Made by a program: the position numbers and the translations under genes
In this document: piece after piece, positions 1 through 10,701 of the stretch
Layout: each line of letters begins with the position of its first letter
Position numbering within the stretch: position 1 is the first letter of the stretch
Assembly: GCA_951813255.1 (NCBI GenBank)
Contig: OX638353.1
Span: forward strand, 62,001 to 126,000
DNA from: an uncultured Dehalococcoidia bacterium
GTDB lineage: Bacteria > Chloroflexota > Dehalococcoidia > Lucifugimonadales > JAAXIE01
Reading direction: 5' to 3'
DNA: 64,000 nt
The notes under the pieces: generated by a model
The model's database searches: none
What the model was told of the DNA's origin: nothing
What the model saw: only the letters and a program-made list of their open reading frames with translations

Positions 1-2
1 GC

Positions 3-155
3 CCTTTGTGGGTCACCGGTGTCGTTCCCATCGAACGGTCCGACGGTCAACCCTTAGAGGGTCGAAATCGGGTCGCCCTGTGCCGCTGCGGGGCGTCAAA
101 GAGCAAGCCTCTTTGCGACGGCGCCCACACCGAGATAGGATTCAAGGCGGAATAG
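3..155 (+). CDS. CDGSH iron-sulfur domain protein, C-terminal part (5' end outside window)
   Basis: An open frame enters from the window edge and encodes 50 residues ending at a TAG. The visible part contains a complete CDGSH motif: C-x-C-x2-S-x3-P-x-C-D-G-A-H (LCRCGASKSKPLCDGAH). In this family three Cys and one His bind a redox-active 2Fe-2S cluster. The small size and the short tail after the motif fit single-domain bacterial CDGSH proteins, which are thought to act in electron transfer or cluster handling. The stop lies 4 bases before asnS, so the two are probably co-transcribed. The N-terminus cannot be seen. Confidence 0.8.
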   Translation, partial: PLWVTGVVPIERSDGQPLEGRNRVALCRCGASKSKPLCDGAHTEIGFKAE

Positions 156-159
156 TCAT

Positions 160-1548
<1,389 letters not shown>

Positions 1549-1596
1549 GGAGATCCGTCGCACAGACCCCGGGAAACTAAAGGAGAGTCAGAAGGA

Positions 1597-3291
1597 ATGG
1601 CATCCAGCAGTCCTGACGTGACACAAGACTTCGTGAGGAGCATCGTTCGGGAAGATCTCTCGAACAACAAGAACGGCGGTAAGGTGATTACCCGCTTTCC
1701 GCCTGAGCCCAATGGTTACTTGCACATAGGTCATGCCAAGTCAGCTCAACTCAACTTTGGTCTGGCCGCCGAGTACGGCGGAAGGTGCCATCTACGATTC
1801 GACGACACCAACCCCGATAAGGAATCCGTAGAGTATGCCGAGTCCATTATCCGGGACCTACGCTGGCTGGGATGGGACTGGGGAGATTATCTGTTCTACG
1901 CCTCTGACTACTTCGACCAGCTCCATGACTATGCTGTCCAGCTCATCAAAGCCGGCAAAGCATACGTGGATGACCTCTCGGCCGATGAAGTGCGCGATTA
2001 CCGGGGCACGCTGACCCAGGCAGGACGGGAGAGCCCTTATCGTCACCGCCCGATAGAGGAGAATCTCCAACTCTTCGAAGGCATGCGCGCTGGGGAATAC
2101 GAAGAAGGTTCGCGAGTGCTCCGGGCCAAAATCGACATGAGCTCCGGGAACATCAACATGCGAGACCCAGTGCTGTACCGCATCATGAAGACTAGCCACC
2201 ACCGCACCGGTGACAAGTGGTGTATCTATCCCATGTACGACTTCGCTCATGGCCAGTCAGACTCTCTCGAGAGCGTGACCCACTCCATCTGTACCATGGA
2301 GTACGAAGACCATCGGCCCCTTTACGATTGGTTTCTTGACGAGTTGGGCATCTACCATTCACAGCAGATTGAGTTCGCCAGGTTGAACCTCAGTAATACG
2401 GTACTTAGCAAACGTAGGCTCCTGTCCCTAGTTGAGACCGGTGATGTATCCGGGTGGGACGACCCTCGCATGCCCACGCTGGCAGGCATGCGACGCAGGG
2501 GATACACCCCCGAAGCTATCCGAAGTTTCTGTGAGCGTATCGGTGTGGCCAAACGTGTCACTACTGTGGACATCGCTCATCTGGAGCATTGCGTGAGGGA
2601 AGACCTAAACGAACGTGCCCAGCGGGCTATGGCGGTCCTACGCCCCCTGAAAGTGATCATCGACAACTACCCTGAAGGGCAAACTGAGGACCTGGAGGCT
2701 GTTAATAACCCAGAGGACGAAGGCATGGGTACCCGCAGGGTACCGTTCTCTCGGATGCTATACGTGGAGCGGGACGACTTCCGTGAACACCCGCCCCGTA
2801 ACTTCTACCGGTTAGCACCAGGCAGCGAGGTGCGCCTGCGCTACGGTTATTTCATCACATGCACCAGCGTGGTGAAGGACCCGGCGACGGGCGAAATAAC
2901 GGAGTTGCACTGCACCTATGATCCTGCGACTAAGGGAGGGCATGCTCCCGACGGCCGTCGTGTCAGGGGCACCATCCACTGGGTTTCAGCAGGGCACGCA
3001 CTCCCCGCTACAGTCCGGCTGTATGATCACCTGTTCACTGTTGAGAAGCCCGACGAAATGGGAGCCGACTTTCGCGATGCGCTCAATTCGAAGTCTCTCG
3101 AAACCCTCAGAGGGTGCCAAGTGGAACCCAGCTTGGCTAGTGCTGAGCTCGGGGCCATCTATCAGTTCGAGAGGCTGGGCTACTATTGCGTCGATGCCGT
3201 TGACTCAAAGCCCGATGCCCTAGTGTTCAACAGGGCAGTCTCGCTGCGAGATACCTGGGCGCGCATCGAGCGTTCCCAAGAATCCGGCTAG
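1597..3291 (+). CDS. glnS: Glutaminyl-tRNA synthetase
   Basis: Class I synthetase, 564 aa, charging tRNA-Gln. The HIGH motif is at residues 43-46 within [17 protein letters not shown], which is diagnostic of GlnRS/GluRS. The KMSKS loop is the GlnRS form VLSKRR. The length and the C-terminal anticodon-binding beta-barrels fit bacterial GlnRS, not the shorter GluRS. The ATG is preceded by AAGGAGAG and AGAAGGA. It lies 48 bases after asnS on the same strand. Most Chloroflexota can form Gln-tRNA by the GatCAB amidotransferase route, so GlnRS here probably reflects a lineage-specific or acquired direct route (inference). Its stop overlaps that of the convergent redoxin gene by 4 bases (shared CTAG). 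Confidence 0.96.
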   Translation: MASSSPDVTQDFVRSIVREDLSNNKNGGKVITRFPPEPNGYLHIGHAKSAQLNFGLAAEYGGRCHLRFDDTNPDKESVEYAESIIRDLRWLGWDWGDYLFYASDYFDQLHDYAVQLIKAGKAYVDDLSADEVRDYRGTLTQAGRESPYRHRPIEENLQLFEGMRAGEYEEGSRVLRAKIDMSSGNINMRDPVLYRIMKTSHHRTGDKWCIYPMYDFAHGQSDSLESVTHSICTMEYEDHRPLYDWFLDELGIYHSQQIEFARLNLSNTVLSKRRLLSLVETGDVSGWDDPRMPTLAGMRRRGYTPEAIRSFCERIGVAKRVTTVDIAHLEHCVREDLNERAQRAMAVLRPLKVIIDNYPEGQTEDLEAVNNPEDEGMGTRRVPFSRMLYVERDDFREHPPRNFYRLAPGSEVRLRYGYFITCTSVVKDPATGEITELHCTYDPATKGGHAPDGRRVRGTIHWVSAGHALPATVRLYDHLFTVEKPDEMGADFRDALNSKSLETLRGCQVEPSLASAELGAIYQFERLGYYCVDAVDSKPDALVFNRAVSLRDTWARIERSQESG

Positions 3292-3794
3292 CTACCCGCG
3301 GGTTGCTGTTCTTCTTCCAGACGACGGCGTTCACGGGTGTTGATGAGCCTGATGGCCTCGTCGGCACCCATCCGACCCACCGGGCCGGAAGCGTACATTG
3401 ATCCTAGGACTACGCCTCCACGGCCAAGCAGGAACTCTGCAGGTTGGACATAACCACCGCGGTCATCGGACCACCAAGCCCCTATGGAGTCGGCCTGCTC
3501 CCTTGTGACACCGTACCCGATTGAGAAGGTGAGTCCACGCCCAGCCATCTCTCCAGCGTGTTCCTTATCATCCACGGTAGCGGCGTAAACTTTGGCGCCT
3601 AGGGCTTCAAGCTCAGCTTTCTTCTCTTCGTAGGCGTCCAACTGGCGCCCGCAATAGGGTCACCAGTGTCCTCGGTAAAATAGCAGGGCCACATAGCGGC
3701 TGTCCGCTTGCTCCGGAAGTGTAACAGTTCCTCCGTCGATTAGGTTTAGCGTGATGGAGGGAAAGCGGTCCCCCTGTTGTAGCTTATGGGCCAT
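3288..3794 (-). CDS. AhpC/TSA-like redoxin, predicted selenoprotein (UGA at codon 45)
   Basis: Thioredoxin-fold peroxiredoxin-like protein of 168 residues if the in-frame TGA at 3660-3662 is read as selenocysteine. The start ATG at 3794 has AGGAGG five bases upstream. Residues 38-50 read LFYRGHW-U-PYCGR, so UGA takes the first position of the CxxC (UxxC) active site of this family. Reading frame and homology-like sequence continue on both sides ([16 protein letters not shown] before, [19 protein letters not shown] after). A GG-loop hairpin lies 13-31 bases from the UGA. Predicted role: thiol- or selenol-based peroxide or disulfide reduction in the cytoplasm; no signal peptide is seen. A plain gene caller would start at the internal ATG at 3641 and lose the active site. 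Confidence 0.85.
3632..3650 (-). promoter_or_regulatory. Bacterial SECIS-like hairpin for the redoxin UGA
   Basis: Counting from the T of TGA as 1, bases 13-17 (GGGCG) pair with 27-31 (CGCCT, one G-U). This leaves a 9-nt loop, CCAGTTGGA, with GG at 24-25. Bacterial SECIS elements sit in the coding region just after the UGA with a G-rich apical loop; in E. coli fdhF the GG is at about 22-23. The position and loop therefore fit. This was judged by eye, without folding energies. Confidence 0.6.
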
Positions 3795-4012
3795 GCTCGC
3801 CTCCTGTACCGTGAGATTGCGGTGATTATACCGTGGTCACCCTACAGTTCAATCGAGGATCACCGTTGTTCCCCGGGGCCTCGTAGCTCTGGAGGGTGTG
3901 ATTCGCGCTGGACAAATAGTGGGGCAAGGCCTATTCTTCGCCTTGCACCTGGCGCCACTATATGTCATAGCGGTGCGGATTCCCCCCACCTAAACCAATG
4001 GAGGCGTTGAGC

Positions 4013-5815
4013 ATGGCCAGCACCACGCGCGCAAACGAGTTGGAGCAAGGCGGTTTCACTAAGCCACCCACTGGACGGCCAGTGGTATATGCCACCGAAG
4101 GTGTTATTTCCAGCGGGCACTACCTGACTTCCATCGCTGGCATGCGCATGCTTCTGAGCGGTGGAAACGCCTTCGATGCACTCGTAGCTGCCGGGTTCGC
4201 AGCCGCCGTGGTGGAGCCAATCGCTTCCTATTCACTGGCCGCAGAAGGCGTGTTCATGCTGTACCACCCCGGCAGTGGCGACCTTCTCTCCCTCAGCGGG
4301 CAGGGCGTTGCCCCCGCGGCTGCAACTGCCGACTTCTACAAGTCCCGTGGCCATGAGCGGATTCCTACCGGTCCTGGGCCTAACGCTCCTCTGTCATTCA
4401 CCGTGCCCGGGGTGGTCGAATCCTTCCTAGCACTGCAGGAGCGTTACGGCGTGAAGCCAATTGGTGAAGTGCTGGCCCCGGCCATCTACTATGCGGAGCA
4501 CGGCATTCCTCACTACGAATACATGTTGGAACGATTGGACTCGCCGTCGACCCACCAGCAGTTCGACCAGTTCCCGCCTGGTGGCTGGGACGTCTTCTAC
4601 CAAGACCGCCAAGTGCCCCAACCGGGTGCCATGATGGTGCAGAAGGGGCTGGCGAATACCCTAAGCGCCATGGCCCGTAGCGCAGCTTCCGCAGCCTCCC
4701 GTATTGATGGTGTACGGGCCGCCCGACATGCTTTCTATGAAGGCGAGGTTGCGCAGACAATCGTCGCCTGCTCCCAGAGAGTTGGGGGCATCCTTAGTCT
4801 GGAGGACATGGCCAACTACAGGGCCAAGTTCGAAGAGCCTGCATTGGGCAGTTTCCGTGGCTACGACATTTGGGGGCAGGGCGCTTGGACACAGGGCCCC
4901 ATACTGATGCAGGCACTGAACATGCTGGAGCCAATGGACCTGAGGGCCATGGGCCATAACTCGGCCACCTACATCCACACCGTCACTGAGGCCCTGAAGC
5001 TGGCAATCGCCGACCGTGAGTCCTATTACGGCGATCCCGACTACTCCGATATCCCACTCCAAGGATTGCTGTCCAAGGACTATGCCCGGGAGCGGTCAGC
5101 CATGATCGACGCCAATCGCGCAAGCCCAGACCTGCCTCCTCCTGGTGACCCGCGTCGTGGCGCGCGGCTGGCCAACGGTGCAGTCCATGTGTCCGGCTTG
5201 GTTGGCAGCGCGGCTGGCGATGGCGACGGGGCCGCAGATGGCACGACCCACGTGTCGGTGTTGGACCGCGAGGGGAACATGGTGTGTGGAACCATCAGTG
5301 GTGGCGCTTTCGGCAAGTCTGTCTTCTTCCCAGAGATCGGTTGCTGTTTGAGCACCCGGATCGAAATGTTCAACTGTGAGGCGGGGCATCCCAATGTGGT
5401 AGAGCCTGGCAAACGCCCCCGCACTACGCTGATCAACTACCTCGTGGGAAAGAACGGTAAGCCCAGCATGACCATTGGATGCCCCGGTGGCGATAACCAA
5501 GCCCAAGCCAATCTACAGATTATGCTGAACGCGCTGGTCTGGGGCATGAATCCGCAGGAGTCTATCGAGGCCCCGCGCTTCTCCAGCCAGAGCTTTGTGA
5601 ACTCCTTCTACCCCCATGTGCACTACCCAGGCAGGCTGGATCTAGAGGCTGGCATATCCGAAAGCACGGCGGAAGAGTTGCGTGCCATGGGTCACAAGAT
5701 CAGCAGGGCAACCGTGTGTGGTATGGGCGCCACAGTTTCACACAACGACCCGGACACCGGCACGCTCAGTAGCGGTGGGGACCCCCGCCGCGCCTGCTAC
5801 GCCATCGGCTGGTAG
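4013..5815 (+). CDS. ggt: Gamma-glutamyltransferase family protein
   Basis: Ntn-hydrolase of the gamma-glutamyltransferase family, 600 aa from the ATG at 4013. That start has GGAGG eight bases upstream; an in-frame ATG at 3998 lacks one. The N-terminal region carries the family pattern (ATEGVISSGHYLTSIAGMRML, then LSGGNAFDALVAAGFAAAV). The autocleavage/catalytic Thr is in GTTHVSVLDREGNMV, which begins the small subunit. The late motif PRTTLINYLV and the Gly-rich TIGCPGGDNQAQ are also typical. No signal peptide is visible, so it is probably cytoplasmic. That favours a catabolic role on gamma-glutamyl or oxamate-like amides over periplasmic glutathione salvage. Substrate unknown. Confidence 0.9.
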   Translation: MASTTRANELEQGGFTKPPTGRPVVYATEGVISSGHYLTSIAGMRMLLSGGNAFDALVAAGFAAAVVEPIASYSLAAEGVFMLYHPGSGDLLSLSGQGVAPAAATADFYKSRGHERIPTGPGPNAPLSFTVPGVVESFLALQERYGVKPIGEVLAPAIYYAEHGIPHYEYMLERLDSPSTHQQFDQFPPGGWDVFYQDRQVPQPGAMMVQKGLANTLSAMARSAASAASRIDGVRAARHAFYEGEVAQTIVACSQRVGGILSLEDMANYRAKFEEPALGSFRGYDIWGQGAWTQGPILMQALNMLEPMDLRAMGHNSATYIHTVTEALKLAIADRESYYGDPDYSDIPLQGLLSKDYARERSAMIDANRASPDLPPPGDPRRGARLANGAVHVSGLVGSAAGDGDGAADGTTHVSVLDREGNMVCGTISGGAFGKSVFFPEIGCCLSTRIEMFNCEAGHPNVVEPGKRPRTTLINYLVGKNGKPSMTIGCPGGDNQAQANLQIMLNALVWGMNPQESIEAPRFSSQSFVNSFYPHVHYPGRLDLEAGISESTAEELRAMGHKISRATVCGMGATVSHNDPDTGTLSSGGDPRRACYAIGW

Positions 5816-5840
5816 GTTTAGCCGTAGGATGTGGGTGCAG

Positions 5841-6944
5841 CTATCCCCACATCGTACGAGCGGTTTCCACGACTAGCTCAAGTTTCCGACGCTGGTCGTC
5901 GGAGGTGACTAGGTTGCCTTGGGCCACAGAGGCGAATCCACATTGGGGGCTGAGGGCTAGGCTGTCCATGTCCACGTAGTGAGATGCCTCTTGGATGCGC
6001 CTCATCAGCAGTTCCGGTGATTCCAGTAGAGTCTCTTTGGTAGTGACTAACCCCAAGACCACCTGTTTACCCTTGGGCATGAAACGCAGTGGCTCAAAGC
6101 CGCCAGCTCTATCAGTATCGTACTCGAGCAAATATCGATCCACGTCCAGTAGGTTGAACATTTTCTCTGCAATGGGTTCGTAGCCACCTTCGGCCTGCCA
6201 TCTGCTCTGGTTGTTGCCGCGGCAGACATGGAATGCAAGGATGGCCCCCTTGCGATCAATTCCCTGTACACAAGCTTGATCGGCTGCCAAGGCCTCATTC
6301 AATTCGTCTTCGACGTCTATACCTTGCTCCACCCAATGTTCCCGCAGGCGTTGGTCGCAGAAGCGCATTGGATAGTTGGGAGCGTCCAACTGAATGTAGG
6401 AGGCCCCATCGTTAATGGCGGCCTGAATCTCAGTGCGGATAATGCGGGCTAGGTCTGCATGCAGTTCGGCAGAATCGGCGTAGAAGTGGTCGGTGATACC
6501 TTCTCGGAATCCACCGAACCCCAGCATGGAGGGTGTGGGGATGGTGATCTTGAATGGGCCGGGGGAGTGTTGTTTCAAGAAGGCGATTTCGTGTCCTGTG
6601 AACCGCTGTGCTTGGAGCTTGGCAGCAACGACGCGCACTGTTGTGGGCAGCATGCCGGCACGTGGGCCATGCCATTCGCGGAGGATAGACTCTTCGCTGG
6701 GGCGGAAGCCTTGGAGGGCATCGGCAGGGCCGGTGAGGAATGAACCCCGGCGAAATTCGCCATCGCTGTATATTTCGATGCCCACGGACTTGAACAGATC
6801 CAATGCTTGGAGGACCGATCGGTCTTCGACCTCCCGGAGTTGATCCAGTGTGGTGACGCCTTGCTCGTAGGCGTCACGCGCTGCCAGAACCTCGGGAGCC
6901 CTCAGTAAGCTTCCTACCTGGTCGGCCCTGAAAGGTGTCGTCAT
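5841..6944 (-). CDS. Cobalamin-independent methionine synthase (MetE C-terminal domain) family protein
   Basis: 367-aa TIM-barrel protein related to the catalytic C-terminal half of MetE, without the N-terminal half. It begins FRADQVGSLLRAPEV, the usual opening of stand-alone MetE-like proteins. Zinc and substrate residues appear as HVCRGNN and a late Cys in LSPQCGFASV. YIQLDAPNYP matches the core strand and DGEFRR the early loop. Members transfer methyl groups from various donors to thiols, and short forms are often not the housekeeping methionine synthase. It ends 25 bases from the convergent ggt gene. The start at 6944 is preceded by GGGAGGAATGG. Confidence 0.88.
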   Translation of the reverse strand: MTTPFRADQVGSLLRAPEVLAARDAYEQGVTTLDQLREVEDRSVLQALDLFKSVGIEIYSDGEFRRGSFLTGPADALQGFRPSEESILREWHGPRAGMLPTTVRVVAAKLQAQRFTGHEIAFLKQHSPGPFKITIPTPSMLGFGGFREGITDHFYADSAELHADLARIIRTEIQAAINDGASYIQLDAPNYPMRFCDQRLREHWVEQGIDVEDELNEALAADQACVQGIDRKGAILAFHVCRGNNQSRWQAEGGYEPIAEKMFNLLDVDRYLLEYDTDRAGGFEPLRFMPKGKQVVLGLVTTKETLLESPELLMRRIQEASHYVDMDSLALSPQCGFASVAQGNLVTSDDQRRKLELVVETARTMWG

Positions 6945-6987
6945 CGTCCATTCCTCCCACGGAGATGTTCCCTAAGGGTCCTCTTGG

Positions 6988-7425
6988 CTAGTACCGGACT
7001 TCCCGGGACTCGGTCTCCAAGATGCCATCGATTAGCTGGATTTGGCCTCCCTGGCCTGCCATATCGACGAGCAGCTCCATGCGGTAGTCGCCGTAGATGT
7101 TGGCGGACCCGATGGGGCGAGCACCGATGACCACGGTGCGGATACCGCATGCCATGATGGCCCCACAGCACATGGGGCAGGGTTGGAAGGTGGTATAGAG
7201 ACTGCAATCGCTAAGGTCGTCGGTACCCAAGGCGGGCCCGGCCTTCCGTATAGCTACCGTCTCGGCGTGAGCAGTAGGATCGTGGGTAGCGGAGACCAGG
7301 TTACGTCCGCGGGCAATGATCTCGCCTTGACGTACAATGACAGTGCCCACGCCCAAGTTGCCCTCGTTACGACCCTTATGGGCCTCAGCCAAGGCTTCAC
7401 GCATGTAACGCTGGTGCTGCTCCAA
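6988..7425 (-). CDS. CMP/dCMP-type nucleoside deaminase
   Basis: 145-aa zinc-dependent deaminase of the cytidine deaminase superfamily. The zinc motifs are HAETVAI (His ligand and catalytic Glu) and PCPMCCGAI (two Cys ligands), in family order and spacing. This pattern is shared by tRNA adenosine deaminase, guanine deaminase and cytosine deaminase. The IYGDYRMELL stretch and C-terminus do not look like TadA, so a free base or nucleoside substrate is more likely. The start is a TTG at 7425 with AGGAGGT upstream; an ATG at 7404 is an alternative. It lies upstream of the MetE-like gene on the same strand. Confidence 0.88.
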   Translation of the reverse strand: MEQHQRYMREALAEAHKGRNEGNLGVGTVIVRQGEIIARGRNLVSATHDPTAHAETVAIRKAGPALGTDDLSDCSLYTTFQPCPMCCGAIMACGIRTVVIGARPIGSANIYGDYRMELLVDMAGQGGQIQLIDGILETESREVRY

Positions 7426-7875
7426 TTTCTACCTCCTATCGTGACGCCCGGAATCAGTAGTGGACCAGGAGATAACGCAGTGAATGACCTGCATACTGAC
7501 ATGCATACAACCCGACCTTCCGTAGCTCGCTCATCACTATCGGCACTGCAAGTTCGTAGCTGCATTTGCAGGTTGTTTGTATCTATGGCGAAAGTTTTCC
7601 TAGCTAGTTTACCTGCAAATCCTGCAACCAGCGTATCTGGATTGTAGCTGAGAGGGTACTGCAACTCCGGAGCACGTCGAAGTGGATATCCTCTTTTCGT
7701 GTTCCCGGTGCGGACGGACTCTTTCGCTCACTAACGCATCTCGCTCCAAGACTAGTGTAGCAGGGGGACAGCAAGGGGGCAACACGCAAATGTCAGCGAG
7801 AGAGAAGGGGAGGCTAGGCACCCCGTTAGGGGCTGGAGGGACATTCCCACAGTTCCGAGGCGTGGTAATGAGGAC
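7426..7875. other. Intergenic stretch with a repeat element, no convincing gene
   Basis: About 450 bases between the deaminase and a small hypothetical gene. The only structure found is one copy of a repeat element shared with two other intergenic regions (7543-7665). Open frames here are short and not protein-like. Confidence 0.6.
7543..7665 (+). repeat. Dispersed iteron-like intergenic element, copy A
   Basis: Contains alternating GTAGCT/GTATCT and CTGC motifs. TTGCAGG at 7566-7572 is the reverse complement of CCTGCAA at 7612-7618, which repeats 9 bases later at 7621-7627. CTGCAAC recurs near 7659. The core between the arms (TATGGCGAAAGTTTTCCTAGCTAG) aligns with copies B (31637-31774) and C (50330-50460, opposite strand). 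Function unknown. Confidence 0.65.
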
Positions 7876-8205
7876 TCAGACGATACCTTCGTCGGAGAAA
7901 AACTGCTTATCCCAATCGGGGTTGGACCTGTTGAGTAGGCGGCTGGTGTGCAAGTGACAAGCACGGGTCCAGAGTCCCAGGACGACTTGGTCGAGGATCT
8001 CACGGGGCAGGCGTATGCGCTGTCCGGTCTCACCAGCCAGCCACTCTTGGTAACCGGCGCTGAGGAATTCTACGAAGAAGGTGGAGGGTTCCTCGCCATC
8101 CCAAGAGGCGGCCTCCAAAAGGGTGGGGGGTACTTCGGAGCAAAGGATGTTGGGCTGCTCCATGGCTATTGACATGTACTCACTCTGGTTGTGCGGATTA
8201 AGCAT
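7876..8205 (-). CDS. Hypothetical protein, 109 aa
   Basis: The 109-aa product is not recognised. It is acidic and soluble with no signal peptide or membrane segment. The start at 8205 has GAGAGGA upstream; ATGs at 8175 and 8163 are alternatives. The composition (many aromatic residues; SAGYQEWLAGETGQRIRLP) is protein-like and clearly better than the overlapping frames. It sits downstream of the DUF1800-DUF1501-propeller operon on the same strand but beyond a strong terminator, so it is probably transcribed separately. Confidence 0.6.
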   Translation of the reverse strand: MLNPHNQSEYMSIAMEQPNILCSEVPPTLLEAASWDGEEPSTFFVEFLSAGYQEWLAGETGQRIRLPREILDQVVLGLWTRACHLHTSRLLNRSNPDWDKQFFSDEGIV

Positions 8206-8285
8206 TCTTCATCCTCTCGGGTGACCTGTCTCCCAGCCCCTTAGCCGGGCATTCCAACCCGAAAAGCACTTGGACGAGGACAAAA

Positions 8286-8320
8286 CAAGCCCCGGCCTTT
8301 TTGAATCGGGCCGGGGCTTG
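8286..8320 (-). terminator. Rho-independent terminator of the propeller operon
   Basis: A perfect 12-bp stem (CAAGCCCCGGCC with GGCCGGGGCTTG) with an 11-nt loop. On the minus strand it is followed by TTTTG. It begins 12 bases beyond the propeller stop codon. Confidence 0.85.
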
Positions 8321-8331
8321 CTGTGCGGTCT

Positions 8332-9384
8332 CTAGATATTGCGAGCAGGCTCGGCGTAGCTGGACACCTTGTTGTACAACTGCATGCGGCTGCGCTGGGT
8401 ATCAGCCACTACCAAACGGCTCTTGATGGGATCGAAGGTCACGCCTGCGGGCCGGGTGAAGTAACCTTCAACTTCGGGCTTGCGCATCTGGCGCCGGCGC
8501 TTCCAAGAGTCGGGGTTAGCTACGACCGACATCTCGGCCCACTTGGATAGCTCGCGGGCCTCTCCCCAGAAGGTGGTGACGAACCGGCCATCGGGACCGA
8601 ACACCTGTACCCGGTGGTTGCCCCAGTCGGCCACGTAGACGTCGCCATCGGGGTCTACTGCAACATCGGCAGGTCGGCTCAACTCGCCGCGACCATCGCC
8701 GGAGCTGCCAAAGGTCGCCTCGTAGCGACCGTCGGGGCTGAACTTCTGCACGCGGTCGTTCTTGTGGTCGGCCACATAGATGTAACCTTCGTTGTCGACA
8801 GTGATGCCCCAAGGGGCGTCGAGCTGGCCGTTGCCGCTGCCGTGGCTGCCGAACTTGCTGATGAACCTACCGGTTTCCCTGTCGACCTTCTGCACACGGT
8901 GGTTGCGGCTATCGACGACAAGCAAGTTCTCGTCGGCGTCGAGGACGATGCTGGAGGCTCCGTTGAACTGACCGTCGCCACTGCCTGCGGACTCCCACAT
9001 CTTGATGTAGTTGCCGTCTTTGTCGAAGACAGACACGCGGTTGAGCCACTCGTCGCTAACGAAAAGGCGCTCCTGGCTGTCCATGGCGATGCCTGCGGGC
9101 CAAATCAGTTCACCCGGCTCTGTACCGGGCCTGGAAAACTCACCCACGAGTTCTTCGTCGCCAGGTTCCGTACCCATGGTGATTACGGTGATACGGACTG
9201 CCCGGAGGGTCTTGTCCCATGTGGTGTTGGTGCCCTGCTCCCAACCACGGTTGACTACATAGGCCGTGTCGTCCTTGGTGGTGAGCACCTTAACAGGCGT
9301 GGTAAACCCCATACCTGTGACTGCTCCGCGGCCCACTGCATGACTAAAGTCAAACACGCGACCCGCGACTACTTGTGTCAGCAT
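8332..9384 (-). CDS. NHL-repeat six-bladed beta-propeller protein
   Basis: 350-aa protein made of NHL repeats. Typical units are PAGIAMDSQERLFVSDEWLNR, PWGITVDNEGYIYVADHKN and PADVAVDPDGDVYVADWGN, each followed by RVQxF and a DG turn. Five or six blades span about residues 90-340. NHL propellers usually bind ligands or other proteins, and some are hydrolases or lyases; nothing here fixes an activity. No signal peptide is evident. The start at 9384 has AAGGAAGGA upstream. It is the last gene of an operon with the DUF1501 and DUF1800 genes, suggesting a common function. Confidence 0.88.
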   Translation of the reverse strand: MLTQVVAGRVFDFSHAVGRGAVTGMGFTTPVKVLTTKDDTAYVVNRGWEQGTNTTWDKTLRAVRITVITMGTEPGDEELVGEFSRPGTEPGELIWPAGIAMDSQERLFVSDEWLNRVSVFDKDGNYIKMWESAGSGDGQFNGASSIVLDADENLLVVDSRNHRVQKVDRETGRFISKFGSHGSGNGQLDAPWGITVDNEGYIYVADHKNDRVQKFSPDGRYEATFGSSGDGRGELSRPADVAVDPDGDVYVADWGNHRVQVFGPDGRFVTTFWGEARELSKWAEMSVVANPDSWKRRRQMRKPEVEGYFTRPAGVTFDPIKSRLVVADTQRSRMQLYNKVSSYAEPARNI

Positions 9385-9470
9385 ATATCCTTCCTTTTGA
9401 ACGTATTGGCGCCGACTGACGCCTAGGCTTCTTAAGGAATCTGCGCCCTAGGCGTTTCCGCCTATCAGTC

Positions 9471-9505
9471 CGAGGGCCAGCGAGCCGTTAAGCTGCTGGC
9501 CCTCG
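9471..9505 (-). terminator. Hairpin after the DUF1501 gene
   Basis: An 11-bp stem (CGAGGGCCAGC with GCTGGCCCTCG) with a 13-nt loop, 26 bases past the DUF1501 stop and before the propeller gene. No T-run follows on the minus strand, so it may stabilise mRNA or cause partial termination. Confidence 0.55.
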
Positions 9506-9531
9506 AAGTAGGCTTGGTGACTGCGCTACGC

Positions 9532-10659
9532 CTAGAAGTAGCTCAGCTTGTCGAATTTGCCGCGCACGATGGGGGCGGCTTCGACGCTCATCCAGTCCTC
9601 CAAGATGGAGGAGTAGACGCTGCGGAAGTCCAGGTTGGGGACCAGGTCGCCCTGCGACAGGTCCTCTTGTTTGCGGGACGGGTACTCGCCGTACTGTCCG
9701 CCCTTGACCATGTCTCCGAGCAGGAAGGAAGCCCCGCCCGCGCCGTGGTCGGTGCCGGAACCGTTGTCGTGTACCCGGCGGCCAAACTCAGTGAACATGA
9801 ATACCAGCACGTTGTCAGCGGCGTCATGCTCGCGCAGGTCGGCGAAGAAATCGCCGAGGGCGTCGCCCACGTCGGTCCAGAGCTGGCCATGCAGGCCGGC
9901 TTGGTTGGCGTGGGTGTCGAAGCTGCCGTGGTCGCAGTAGAAGACACGGGTGCCCAGGTTGGCCGTGTGGATCTGGGCGATACCCTTGAGCTTCTTGGCG
10001 ATGGGGGTGTCGGCATACTCGATGCTGGAGGTGTAGCCCTCGGGGGCCACCTTCAGGATGTCGGCGCCCTTCATGGCCTCAAGACCGGTCTGGCCCATGT
10101 ACTGCATGACGGCGTCGGAGCCCATGACCGGCGAGTAGATGCGGGAGAACCGATCCAGGATCTTCAACCGCTGCTGCTCCTGCTCGATACCCGTGAGAAG
10201 ACCGTAGGTCTCCAGGTCGTCGATACAGGCAATGGGCACATCGGGGTAGACCATGGAGCGGAACATGCTAGGGCCGAAACTGACGGAGGTGACGATGTTC
10301 TCCTTGTTGGGGTCCAGCACCTTGGTCGCCTGTCCCAGCCAGCCCTCGGTTCCCAGCTTGTCCGGCTCACAGGTGTGCCAGATATCCATCGAGCGGAAGT
10401 GGGACCTAGGGGAGTCGGGGTAGCCTACGCCATGGATGATGGCCAGCTGGCCATCATTGTAGAAGTCCCGCATGGCGCCCATGGCGGGATGCAAGCCGTA
10501 CTCGCTGTCGATGTGGAGGATCTGATCGTCGGGGATCCCCACTGCGGGACGGTTGTCCCGATACAACGGGTCGTTGTAGGGAATGATGGTATTGAAGTAG
10601 TCGTTACCACCCGACAGCTGGAGCACTACCAGCACGGGGTCTTTTTTGCTTGTAGCCAT
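9532..10659 (-). CDS. DUF1501 family protein
   Basis: 375-aa protein of the DUF1501 family, which has a sulfatase/alkaline-phosphatase-like fold. Marks seen are the N-terminal VLVVLQLSGGNDYFNTI, GLHPAMGAM, SRSHFRSMDIW-like PRSHFRSMDIWHT, FYCDHGSFDTHANQ, and FTEFGRRVHDNGSGTDHGAGG near the C-terminus. Many family members carry a Tat signal; this one starts directly at the core (MATSKKDPVLVVL), so it appears cytoplasmic or uses another export route. The start at 10659 has GGAAGGAGAG upstream. DUF1501 is almost always next to DUF1800, as here (42 bases downstream). Function unproven in the family. Confidence 0.93.
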   Translation of the reverse strand: MATSKKDPVLVVLQLSGGNDYFNTIIPYNDPLYRDNRPAVGIPDDQILHIDSEYGLHPAMGAMRDFYNDGQLAIIHGVGYPDSPRSHFRSMDIWHTCEPDKLGTEGWLGQATKVLDPNKENIVTSVSFGPSMFRSMVYPDVPIACIDDLETYGLLTGIEQEQQRLKILDRFSRIYSPVMGSDAVMQYMGQTGLEAMKGADILKVAPEGYTSSIEYADTPIAKKLKGIAQIHTANLGTRVFYCDHGSFDTHANQAGLHGQLWTDVGDALGDFFADLREHDAADNVLVFMFTEFGRRVHDNGSGTDHGAGGASFLLGDMVKGGQYGEYPSRKQEDLSQGDLVPNLDFRSVYSSILEDWMSVEAAPIVRGKFDKLSYF

Positions 10660-10701
10660 TCGCTTTCTCTCTCCTTCCTTTCTTTACCTGGATGTACTGA
10701 T

